Source of the DNA: Halobacteriales archaeon QH_10_70_21
GTDB lineage: Archaea; Halobacteriota; Halobacteria; Halobacteriales; Haloarculaceae
Direction: 5' to 3'
NCBI GenBank assembly: GCA_003021325.1
Contig: PXQM01000049.1
Location: 1-6,162, forward strand
DNA: 6,162 bases
Of the stretch, positions 1 through 5,339 are shown piece after piece. How positions within the stretch are numbered: position 1 is the stretch's first letter; the number at the start of each line of letters is the position of its first letter. Both the position numbers and the translations under genes were made by a program. Under the pieces are notes generated by a model. That model ran no database searches. It saw only the letters and a list, made by a program, of their open reading frames with translations, and was not told the origin of the DNA.

Positions 1-652
1 CTTCGTCGACGTAGACCCGCATCACCGTCCGTTCGGCCCGCCGGAGGTGTTCGGCGGCCGTGCCGGGGGCGCACCCGAGCATCTCACCCACGTCGGCGAC
101 GCTCGCGGCACGAGGGTCCTCGTAGTAGCCCAGTTCGACCGCCGCCGCGACGGCCTCCGCCTGCCGCCCGGTGAGGTCGCGCTGTCCGCCGATTCGGCGG
201 GCGCGGTAGCTCCCGATGTCGCGGACGTCGACGCCCGGTTCCGGCGCTTCGTCGATAGCGGCCTGTATCGTCGGCGTTGGCCCGACCAGCGTTAGCTCCA
301 TCGTCCCGTCGGCGCGGTAGACGACCGGAAACAGCGTCACGAGTCCAGGGCGACCGAACGCGTCGGTGATCTCCCGGTCGTAGGCCCGCATGTCCTCGCG
401 GACGTAGACGGCGAAGGTCCGGTCGGTCTGCTCGGAGACGGCGTACTCGAGTATCGTCTCGACCTCGGCCAGCGCGTCCTCGTAGGGCGCTGGCAGCCAG
501 CCGTCGACGTGGAAGACGGCCGTGTGCAGGCCGTCGGTGATCGTCGAGCCGACCAGTCGCGACGCCTCGAACCCGTCGGTCTCCACGACGAACTGGTGCA
601 TCGGGTGACGCTCCCCCGGGTCCTGCATCAGCGAGAACGTGACGTACTTCAT
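1..652 (-). CDS. Bat-like HTH-10 transcription regulator, C-terminal end outside window
   Basis: Translation from the ATG at 652 gives 217 residues open to the window edge, beginning MKYVTFSLMQDPGERHPMH. The last ~55 visible residues (about 160 onward: LTGRQAEAVAAAVELGYYED, then a helix-turn-helix around VADVGEMLGCAPGTAAEHLR and an RAERTVM tail) match the HTH-10 domain of haloarchaeal Bat-type regulators. The first ~155 residues form a mixed alpha/beta sensor-like region with no recognisable cofactor motif. Such proteins are usually about 215-230 aa, so only a few codons are probably missing. Start choice: a TATA-like element at 671-680 lies about 25 nt upstream of this ATG, which fits a leaderless haloarchaeal transcript. 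The gene is divergent from nuoCD and shares its promoter region, so it may regulate that unit or itself; this is inference. The signal it senses cannot be read from the sequence. Confidence 0.9.
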   Translation of the reverse strand, partial: MKYVTFSLMQDPGERHPMHQFVVETDGFEASRLVGSTITDGLHTAVFHVDGWLPAPYEDALAEVETILEYAVSEQTDRTFAVYVREDMRAYDREITDAFGRPGLVTLFPVVYRADGTMELTLVGPTPTIQAAIDEAPEPGVDVRDIGSYRARRIGGQRDLTGRQAEAVAAAVELGYYEDPRAASVADVGEMLGCAPGTAAEHLRRAERTVMRVYVDE

Positions 653-670
653 ACGCGGTACTCTCGGGCC

Positions 671-680
671 GATAATATAA
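671..680. promoter_or_regulatory. AT-rich TATA element shared by divergent genes
   Basis: The element GATAATATAA is the only AT-rich stretch between the two divergent start codons. Read leftward (TTATATTATC) it sits about 25 nt before the regulator ATG at 652, the spacing of a leaderless archaeal promoter. Read rightward it would place transcription start near 698-705, giving nuoCD a leader of about 40-47 nt that includes a Shine-Dalgarno sequence. One TATA element serving both directions is an inference from spacing. Confidence 0.65.
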
Positions 681-681
681 G

Positions 682-703
682 TGTGCCTCACAGGTGAGGC
701 ACA
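682..703. promoter_or_regulatory. Perfect 22-bp palindrome, probable operator
   Basis: The arms TGTGCCTCAC and GTGAGGCACA are perfect reverse complements separated by two bases (AG). For the leftward regulator gene the palindrome covers the BRE position just upstream of the TATA element. For the rightward nuoCD unit it spans from the TATA element to the expected transcription start. A dimeric regulator bound here could block or modulate both promoters. The ligand protein is unknown; the adjacent HTH-10 regulator is one candidate. Confidence 0.7.
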
Positions 704-722
704 GATGCTACCCTGTACCGCC

Positions 723-729
723 AAGGAGG
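723..729 (+). promoter_or_regulatory. Shine-Dalgarno sequence of nuoCD
   Basis: AAGGAGG matches the anti-SD at the 16S rRNA 3' end. It is 15 nt from the ATG at 745, somewhat long. An in-frame GTG at 694 lies inside the palindrome and is too close to the TATA element for a likely start, so the ATG at 745 is preferred. Confidence 0.55.
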
Positions 730-744
730 CTCGAGCAGAGAACG

Positions 745-2367
745 ATGCAACAGCGCGAACTGCCGCCGGACGAACGGCCGGTAGACGAGGCGATACGGAG
801 CCTGCCGGACGACGCCGTCATCGGTCGGGACGCCCACGAGAACGCCCCCGCGGTCGTCGTCCGCGCCGACAGGGTGCAGGCGGTGCTCTCGACGCTCCGC
901 GCGGACGCCGGCTTCGACCACTGCTCGTGTGTGACCGCCCAGGAGTACGAGGACCGCTTCGAGACGGTCTACCACGTGACCAGCTACGACGACCGGACGC
1001 GCGAACTGTCGGTGGTCGTGCCGGTGCCGCACGAGCGGCCGGTCAGCGAGTCGGCGGCGCCGGTCTACCGGACGGCCGAGTGGCACGAGCGGGAGGCCTA
1101 CGACCTCGTCGGCATCGAGTACGACGACCACCCGGACCTCCGGCGCATCCTGCTGCCGGAGACCTGGCAGGGCCACCCGTTGCGGCGCGACTACGACCCC
1201 GAGTCCGCACAGGTCGTCCCGTACCGCGAGCACGCCAACCCGCTGCAGGAGGACCACCGTGGCGGTGCCGACACGATGTTCGTCAACGTCGGTCCGCACC
1301 ATCCCAGCACGCACGGCGTCCTGCACCTGCAGACGGTGCTGGACGGCGAGCAGATAGTCGACGTCGAGCCCGACATCGGCTACATCCACCGGTGTGAGGA
1401 GCAGATGTGCGAGCAGGGCACCTACCGCCACCAGATCATGCCATACCCCGACCGCTGGGACTGGAGCGGTGCCGGCCTGCTCAACGAGTGGGCCTACGCC
1501 CGCGCGGCCGAGGACCTCGCAGACATCGAGGTGCCGGAGTACGCCCAGGTCATCCGGACGATGAGCGCCGAGCTGTCGCGCATCCTCTCGCACTTCCTGG
1601 CCATCGCCACCTACGCCCTGGACGTCATCGGCGAGTTCACCGCGGCCTTCCAGTACGGCATCCGCGACCGGGAAATCGTCCAGGACCTGCTGGAGGACCT
1701 GACCGGCCAGCGGCTGATGTTCAACTACTTCCGGCTCGGCGGCGTCGCCTGGGACATCCCCGACCCCCGCGAGGAGTTCCTCGAGGACGTCCGCGCCTTC
1801 ACCGATGGCCTCCCGCGGAAGCTCGCGGAGTACCACGACCTGCTGACGAGCAACGAGATATTCCAGGTTCGGACCGTCGACACCGGGACCCTCGAGCCGG
1901 GGGCCGCAAAGGGGTACGGCTGCACGGGGCCGGTCGCCCGTGGGTCGGGGGTCGACTACGACCTCCGACGGGACGACCCCTACGGCTACTACGACCGCCT
2001 GGAGTGGGACGTCGTCACGGAGGACGGCTGCGACAACTTCTCGCGCGTGCTGGTCCGGTTGCAGGAGGTCGAGCAGTGCGTCGACCTGCTGGCCGACTGG
2101 CCCGACGACGAGCGTGACATCCAGGCGAACGTCCCGCGGACGCTGAAGCCCGAGGGCGAGATCTACCGGGCCGTCGAGGCCGCGAAGGGCGAACTCGGAA
2201 TCTACATCAGTGCCGACGGCACCGAGACGCCCGCGCGGTTCAAGATCCGCGGGCCGTCGTTCTCGAACCTGTCGGCGCTGCCCGCGGTGGCCGAAGGCGA
2301 GTTCGTCGCCGACCTCGTCGCGACGATCGGCAGCCTCGATACCATCATGGGGGAGGTGGACCGGTAG
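745..2367 (+). CDS. nuoCD: NADH-quinone oxidoreductase subunit C/D fusion (NuoCD), diverged orphan copy
   Basis: This 540-aa protein fuses the 30-kDa (NuoC) and 49-kDa (NuoD) subunits of the complex I peripheral arm, which builds the quinone site at the membrane interface. The NuoC part (about residues 30-155) has the signature EWHEREAYDLVGIEYDDHPD followed by RRILLPETW and HPLRRDY. The NuoD part (from about 178) has NVGPHHPSTHGVLH (His186 and His190, equal to Thermus Nqo4 His34 and His38), IGYIHR, LTGQRLMFNYFRLGG, GPVARGSGVDYDLRRDDPY and the conserved C-terminal end SLDTIMGEVDR. Two oddities stand out. The RMDY motif holding the quinone-binding Tyr (Nqo4 Tyr87) reads RWDW here, so Trp240 replaces it. 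The helix after VLVRLQEVE runs into QCVDLL and appears about 7 residues shorter than the family pattern. No other nuo gene is in the window, and the next gene is a zinc-ribbon protein rather than nuoH or nuoI. Family assignment is firm; the role as a standard complex I subunit is doubtful. Confidence 0.93.
   Translation: MQQRELPPDERPVDEAIRSLPDDAVIGRDAHENAPAVVVRADRVQAVLSTLRADAGFDHCSCVTAQEYEDRFETVYHVTSYDDRTRELSVVVPVPHERPVSESAAPVYRTAEWHEREAYDLVGIEYDDHPDLRRILLPETWQGHPLRRDYDPESAQVVPYREHANPLQEDHRGGADTMFVNVGPHHPSTHGVLHLQTVLDGEQIVDVEPDIGYIHRCEEQMCEQGTYRHQIMPYPDRWDWSGAGLLNEWAYARAAEDLADIEVPEYAQVIRTMSAELSRILSHFLAIATYALDVIGEFTAAFQYGIRDREIVQDLLEDLTGQRLMFNYFRLGGVAWDIPDPREEFLEDVRAFTDGLPRKLAEYHDLLTSNEIFQVRTVDTGTLEPGAAKGYGCTGPVARGSGVDYDLRRDDPYGYYDRLEWDVVTEDGCDNFSRVLVRLQEVEQCVDLLADWPDDERDIQANVPRTLKPEGEIYRAVEAAKGELGIYISADGTETPARFKIRGPSFSNLSALPAVAEGEFVADLVATIGSLDTIMGEVDR
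2352..2358 (+). promoter_or_regulatory. Shine-Dalgarno sequence of the zinc-ribbon gene inside nuoCD
   Basis: GGAGGTG is a near-complete complement of the haloarchaeal 16S 3' end. It lies inside the last codons of nuoCD, 11 nt before the ATG at 2370. This supports that start and suggests translational coupling of the two genes. Confidence 0.65.
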
Positions 2368-2369
2368 CG

Positions 2370-2675
2370 ATGGCCCGCTCGAGCGGCACCATCCTCGGTG
2401 ATTCCGGGGAGACGGTGACCTGTATCGCCTGCGGTGAGACGGTCGACCGCGAGGACGCCCGCGAGTACGACAAGCACGGCGACCGCTGGAGCCGCGAGGA
2501 CAAGACCTTCGAGTACCTCTGCAAGCCCTGTCACAGGGAGTGCTGTCACCGGAGCCGCGACGGCCTCGAGGAGACGCTCGTCGAGGCCGACGCCGGCGAA
2601 ACCCCCCAGAAGAAGTTCCTCAGACGGTTCTGTGAGCTGGTGTCCGACGACACGCCGCAGAGCCGAAAGCGGTAG
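2370..2675 (+). CDS. Small haloarchaeal zinc-ribbon protein of unknown function
   Basis: This 101-aa protein has two cysteine knuckles, C18-x2-C21 (VTCIACGETV) and C51-x2-C54 with an adjacent His55 (LCKPCHRECCH), which together form a four-cysteine zinc ribbon. Between them lies the conserved stretch AREYDKHGDRW. The C-terminal part is charged and probably helical. The pattern matches a widespread haloarchaeal family of uncharacterised zinc-ribbon proteins (DUF7562-type, from memory). No membrane segment or signal peptide is visible. The gene starts 2 nt after the nuoCD stop with its SD inside nuoCD, so the two are almost certainly cotranscribed. A functional tie to NuoCD is possible but unproven; nucleic-acid binding or a metal-dependent structural role is equally plausible. 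Confidence 0.85.
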   Translation: MARSSGTILGDSGETVTCIACGETVDREDAREYDKHGDRWSREDKTFEYLCKPCHRECCHRSRDGLEETLVEADAGETPQKKFLRRFCELVSDDTPQSRKR

Positions 2676-2690
2676 CGAACGGCCCCTGGG

Positions 2691-2711
2691 CGCCCGGACA
2701 CCACCCGGGCG
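2691..2711. other. Hairpin after the nuoCD/zinc-ribbon unit
   Basis: CGCCCGG and CCGGGCG form a perfect 7-bp stem with a 7-nt loop, beginning 15 nt after the zinc-ribbon stop codon. It lies in the gap between two converging genes. There is no T-rich tract, which archaeal terminators normally need, so a termination role is uncertain. The rest of the gap to 2842 shows only a small inverted repeat (AACGTC at 2734-2739 with GACGTT at 2746-2751) and no gene. Confidence 0.35.
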
Positions 2712-2842
2712 GCTGCATAACGCACGCCGGCCAAACGTCGACGTGGACGTTCCGGGGACTGCTCGTGACCGTAGCGCGCACGTGCCAGCTAGTGGAGGAC
2801 CGTCGCGGCGGGCCCTCCCCGTGGAGCGGCTCCCGCGATGGG

Positions 2843-3598
2843 TCAGTCGGTGTCCTGGGCCTCCGTCTCCGGGCCACCGGCCGGCCCCGCCTCGTCGGTT
2901 CCGCCGGCTTTCGGACCGGCACAGAGCTGTTCCGCCGTCCCGTCCTCGGCCTCCACCGTCGTCTCGGTCGCCCGATGGCTGGTCCGGTGGTCGCGCCGAG
3001 CGAGCAGCCGCGCGAACGTGTCGGTCATGGGTTGTCCGGTCCGTCGCTCGATGAAGAGCCACTGGCCGGAGGGGTTGATCTCGAGGAAGACGTAGCGCCC
3101 ATCCGGGGTGCGCCGCATGCCGATTGCACCGTACACCAGACCGAGTTCGTCCGTGTAGGCACGGATGCGGTCGAGCACCTGGTCCGGCAGGTCGACGGCC
3201 TCGACGCGCGCGCTGTCGATGGTCATCCGGTAGTCGACCTCGTACTCGGTCTCCTGGGAGTGGATGGCTGCCGGGAACACGTGGTCACCCATCACGGTGA
3301 TACGGCGGTCGACGTCCGCTGGAAGTACTCCTGGAAGATGACGGGTGCGTGCCGGACGGCGTCGAGCAGTTCGGTCTCGTTCTCGCGGAAGACGCGGGTC
3401 TCGCGCCACGCCTCCTCGGTCCCGGAGAACGCCTTGTAGACGGGTCCCTCGGGCCCGTGTTCGTCGACGAACACGCGGGCCTGCTCGGGGTCGTTGGTGA
3501 CCTGCGTCTCGGGTATCTCGAACCCGAGCTCGTGGGCGACCCGGAGCTGGTACGGTTTCCGGGCGGCGTCCTCGTCGCGCGTCGGGTTCGCTTTTGCC
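2843..3598 (-). pseudogene. ATP-grasp ligase relic (MvdD/RimK-like), truncated and frameshifted
   Basis: Two leftward frames join into one protein. The upstream part (3598 to about 3321) reads NPTRDEDAARKPYQLRVAHE, then GFEIPETQVTNDPEQAR, VYKAFSG and APVIFQEYF. The downstream part (about 3321 to 2843) reads PADVDRRITVMGDHVFPAAI and ends with GRYVFLEINPSGQWLFIE plus an acidic tail. This is the C-terminal ATP-grasp fold of the MvdD/RimK-like peptide or protein ligases, which form amide bonds through acyl phosphates. Three lesions are visible. The N-terminal domain (roughly 90-100 aa in the family) is missing, and the homology starts immediately at the epimerase stop with no start codon in frame. 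One base is missing near 3321, where an extra C would restore EYFPADVD. The expected metal-binding Asp in the motif YGAI-D-M is Gly (codon 3119-3121). The gene cannot make an active enzyme. Confidence 0.85.
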
Positions 3599-4516
3599 TC
3601 AGGTGTACTGCGAACAGACCCGCCGGATACCCTCGCGGAAGTCGATCCGGGGCTCCCAGCCGGTGGCCTCGCGCATCTTCGAGGCGTCGGCGCAGGTGTC
3701 GTGGACGTAGACCGACTCGGGGATGGGGTTCTCGACGTAGGCGGGGTCGACGTCGGTGCCCAACTCCTCGTTGAGCAGCTCGACGACGGTGTTGAACGAG
3801 TAGGCCTCACCGGTGCCGAGGTTGTAGATGCCGTCGAGTTCGTGTTCGGCGGCCTGGACGAGTCCGCGGACGATGTCGTCGACGTGGGTGAAGTCGCGGG
3901 TCTGCTCGCCGTCGCCGTACAGCTTCGGCGACTCGCCGTTGGCGATGTCGTCGGCGAACTGGGCGATGACGTTGGCGAACTCGCCCTTGTGTTCCTCGGC
4001 GCCGCCGTAGCCCTGATACACCGAGAAGAACCGCAGCCCGGCCATCGACATGTCGTGGTGGTTCGAAAAGTACTCGCCGTAGCGTTCGCGGGCGAGTTTC
4101 GAGGCTTCGTAGCCGGTGTTGACCTCGACGGGCATGTCCTCGGGCGAGGGTTCGGTCCGGCTGCCGTAGATCGAGGAGGTCGAGGCGTAGACGACGGTCT
4201 CGCAGCCGTCCTGGCGGGCCTGCTCGACGGTGTTGACGAACCCCTCGACGTTCACCCGGGCGCCGGTCGTCGGGTCCTCCTCGTGCATGGCGTACGAAGA
4301 GAGCGCCGCCAGGTGATAGAGGACGTCCACGTCGGTCGGGAGGTCCTCGGCGAGGACGCTCGTGGGGTGGTACTCGACGGCGTCGTCGAGGTTCTCGGGG
4401 GTGCCGAGATGCTCGTCGTCGACGACGACGACGTCGTTGTCCGCGGCCAGTGCGTTGGCGAGGTTCGAGCCGATGAAGCCCGCGCCACCGGTGACGAGGA
4501 TTCGCTGTCCCTGCAT
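3599..4516 (-). CDS. NAD-dependent sugar-nucleotide epimerase/dehydratase
   Basis: This 305-aa extended short-chain dehydrogenase resembles UDP-glucose/UDP-GlcNAc 4-epimerases (GalE-like). It has the N-terminal Rossmann motif TGGAGFIGSNL (glycines 10, 11, 13, 16), an acidic VVVVDDEH strand end for the NAD ribose, YHLAALSS, the catalytic STSSIYG (Ser113/114) and the Y136-x3-K140 dyad in GYEASK. The substrate-domain segments LRFFSVYQGYG, RDFTHVDDIVRG and YNLGTGEAYS follow, with a C-terminal TGWEPRIDFREGIRRVC. It is likely cytoplasmic and supplies nucleotide sugars for surface glycans or exopolysaccharide. The exact substrate cannot be told. Start: the ATG at 4516 lies right before the Rossmann motif, about 37 nt downstream of a TATA-like element; upstream in-frame codons look non-coding. 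Its stop abuts the truncated ATP-grasp relic. It is the only intact gene between 2676 and the right edge. Confidence 0.92.
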   Translation of the reverse strand: MQGQRILVTGGAGFIGSNLANALAADNDVVVVDDEHLGTPENLDDAVEYHPTSVLAEDLPTDVDVLYHLAALSSYAMHEEDPTTGARVNVEGFVNTVEQARQDGCETVVYASTSSIYGSRTEPSPEDMPVEVNTGYEASKLARERYGEYFSNHHDMSMAGLRFFSVYQGYGGAEEHKGEFANVIAQFADDIANGESPKLYGDGEQTRDFTHVDDIVRGLVQAAEHELDGIYNLGTGEAYSFNTVVELLNEELGTDVDPAYVENPIPESVYVHDTCADASKMREATGWEPRIDFREGIRRVCSQYT

Positions 4517-4552
4517 AGAGATGTCTACGGTCGCACGTTCGCGGGAGCGTTG

Positions 4553-4560
4553 TAATAATA
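4553..4560 (-). promoter_or_regulatory. TATA element of the epimerase gene
   Basis: TATTATTA on the minus strand is the only AT-rich stretch upstream of the epimerase ATG. It predicts a transcription start near 4528-4532 and a leader of about 12-16 nt. No Shine-Dalgarno sequence is visible before the ATG, in keeping with a short-leader haloarchaeal mRNA. Confidence 0.6.
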
Positions 4561-4607
4561 CATTGGTCCGGAGCTGACACCTACCGGACCGAGGCCAACG
4601 CCCAATG
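4561..4607. promoter_or_regulatory. Nested inverted repeat just upstream of the epimerase TATA element
   Basis: An inner perfect pair, GGTCCGG (4565-4571) and CCGGACC (4584-4590), lies within an outer pair, CATTGG (4561-4566) and CCAATG (4602-4607). It abuts the TATA element on its upstream side, where the BRE and activator sites lie. It could be an operator or activator site for the epimerase, or chance symmetry; no protein can be named. Confidence 0.4.
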
Positions 4608-4819
4608 GAGGGGGAGCGGTCAAACGACATTGCCGGGCTTGAACTCGAAACCGACCGTAGCGTCACTGGGCGCGAAGTTCGTCTGTTACGATACTCACAA
4701 AAACATGACATCGGGGGCTGAGACTACTTCACCTCGTGCTCCTCGTCACGGCGTCGTGGAGGCACCGACCGCACTGCCGATGGCCCAGGGGATGGGCGGA
4801 GGTCACAGCGCCGCCGGGC
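4608..4819. other. Non-coding stretch without recognisable gene
   Basis: Open frames here are short, begin mostly at GTG or TTG codons, and show no domain, no SD and no haloarchaeal residue bias. One AT-rich patch (about 4690-4707, TCACAAAAACATGAC) could be a weak promoter but leads to no credible gene. The left end of the TnpB relic is placed at about 4820. Confidence 0.5.
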
Positions 4820-4848
4820 GTGAAGTGCCTCGGGGTCACGCCCCGCGG
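4820..4848 (-). ncRNA. Relic 3' end of a TnpB-associated RNA (omega RNA / sotRNA), right end of IS
   Basis: A stem-loop, CGGGG (4831-4835) and CCCCG (4841-4845) with a 5-nt loop, overlaps the stop codon of the TnpB relic. On the minus strand it is followed by AGGCACTTCAC ending at 4820. IS605-type tnpB genes carry a guide RNA that overlaps the gene end and terminates at the element's right end just after a hairpin. The TTCAC end is proposed from general resemblance to haloarchaeal elements, from memory. If right, the element boundary is at 4820 and the former guide would lie just beyond it (below 4820). Confidence 0.4.
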
Positions 4849-4985
4849 CTTCCGGTTTCCACGACACGCTTTGCAGACTCCACGAGGGAATCTACAGGGA
4901 GCGCAGTCTCCGCAGGCGTGGCTCCGGCCGCTCGCCGACCTACTCGGTGGCGACGGCGGAGCGTCTGACCGCCCGTGTTTGTGGA
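4836..4985 (-). pseudogene. C-terminal relic of an IS200/IS605-type TnpB
   Basis: The leftward frame ends ...GATPAETALPVDSLVESA, then KRVVETGSRGA and a stop at 4836. Haloarchaeal TnpB (RNA-guided nuclease of IS200/IS605/IS1341-type elements) commonly ends with a tail of the form P-[AV]-ETALPVDT...SAKRVVE-[AT]-GSP. That tail lies behind the RuvC domain and zinc finger. Only this tail is present here. The DDE-type RuvC motifs and the CxxC zinc finger are absent upstream, so at least 90% of the gene is gone, and the upstream boundary (about 4985) is approximate. It marks an old insertion between the epimerase and the protease gene. The assignment rests on recall of the tail motif. Confidence 0.6.
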
Positions 4986-5020
4986 CCTGACGCCAAACGC
5001 GAGCTGTGCCGTCACACGGT

Positions 5021-5137
5021 CTGATAGCGATTGTTGTGACTCTTTACCGCCGGGGTGGAAGAGACATCCCGCCTCGACGTCTGAAACCACCGATCAGTTG
5101 AGGCAGGGCCGAAAATAATCACAACAATCACTATGAG
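5021..5137. mobile_element. MITE-like element with 31-bp imperfect inverted repeats
   Basis: Positions 5021-5051 and the reverse complement of 5107-5137 match at about 25 of 31 bases, with a perfect 11-bp core (GATTGTTGTGA at 5029-5039, TCACAACAATC at 5119-5129). A second nested pair, GCCTCGAC (5071-5078) and GTTGAGGC (5097-5104), lies inside. There is no coding capacity. The structure fits a miniature inverted-repeat element or the joined ends of a deleted insertion sequence. No clear target-site duplication is visible, so a paired operator or a structured RNA is an alternative. Confidence 0.5.
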
Positions 5138-5339
5138 TTGATGCTCTATCACTCAGTGGTGTGCCGCAGCGTCGTCGGCATCGTCCACGGGCGCAAAGCC
5201 CCGTGGCGTTCGCCTCGCGCCGCTTGTAAATTCGCGAGCGCGTACCCCAGGCTGCGGGCACCCGAGGTGTTCACTGGGGGTTCCACCAACCCGTCTGGGC
5301 CCATCGGCTCCCCGCCGCAGAATCGAGCTTCTACGGTGC
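5138..5339. other. Hairpin-rich non-coding stretch of unknown nature
   Basis: No credible gene was found. Three stems are visible: CCACGGG (5185-5191) with CCCGTGG (5200-5206) around an 8-nt loop; CTCGCG (5214-5219) with CGCGAG (5233-5238); and CCCCAG (5245-5250) with CTGGGG (5274-5279) enclosing a smaller CGGGCACCCG stem. The density of consecutive stems suggests a structured RNA or the end region of a mobile element. The plus strand also contains GAGGTGTTCAC just before the last arm, similar in form to the TTCAC end proposed for the TnpB relic. Confidence 0.35.

Noticed and set aside
694..744. GTG at 694 as the nuoCD start, adding 17 residues
   Set aside because: It lies inside the palindrome, only about 19 nt from the TATA centre, and the added residues (RHRCYPVPPRRLEQRT) are Arg-rich, unlike the acidic protein; the ATG at 745 has an upstream AAGGAGG.
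688..1836. 382-codon leftward open frame opposite nuoCD
   Set aside because: It is the antisense shadow of nuoCD, with Val/Asp/Arg-rich translation produced by GC-rich third positions and no domain; nuoCD on the plus strand has firm homology.
2691..2751. Small hairpins as a CRISPR-like or attachment site
   Set aside because: Only two unrelated short stems, no direct repeats and no tRNA or integrase nearby.
2765..3439. 224-codon rightward open frame across the ATP-grasp region
   Set aside because: It is antisense to clear ATP-grasp motifs on the minus strand and shows no domain of its own.
3494..4555. 353-codon rightward open frame opposite the epimerase
   Set aside because: The translation is a Val/Asp/Gly-rich shadow of the epimerase, whose Rossmann and YxxxK motifs are unmistakable.
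4630..4990. Two overlapping rightward short open frames in the gap after the epimerase
   Set aside because: No SD at either start, no domain and no acidic bias; they overlap the TnpB relic read on the other strand.
5240..5330. Possible tRNA because of a GGTTCC-like loop and several stems
   Set aside because: No cloverleaf with acceptor, D, anticodon and T arms at proper spacing could be assembled.
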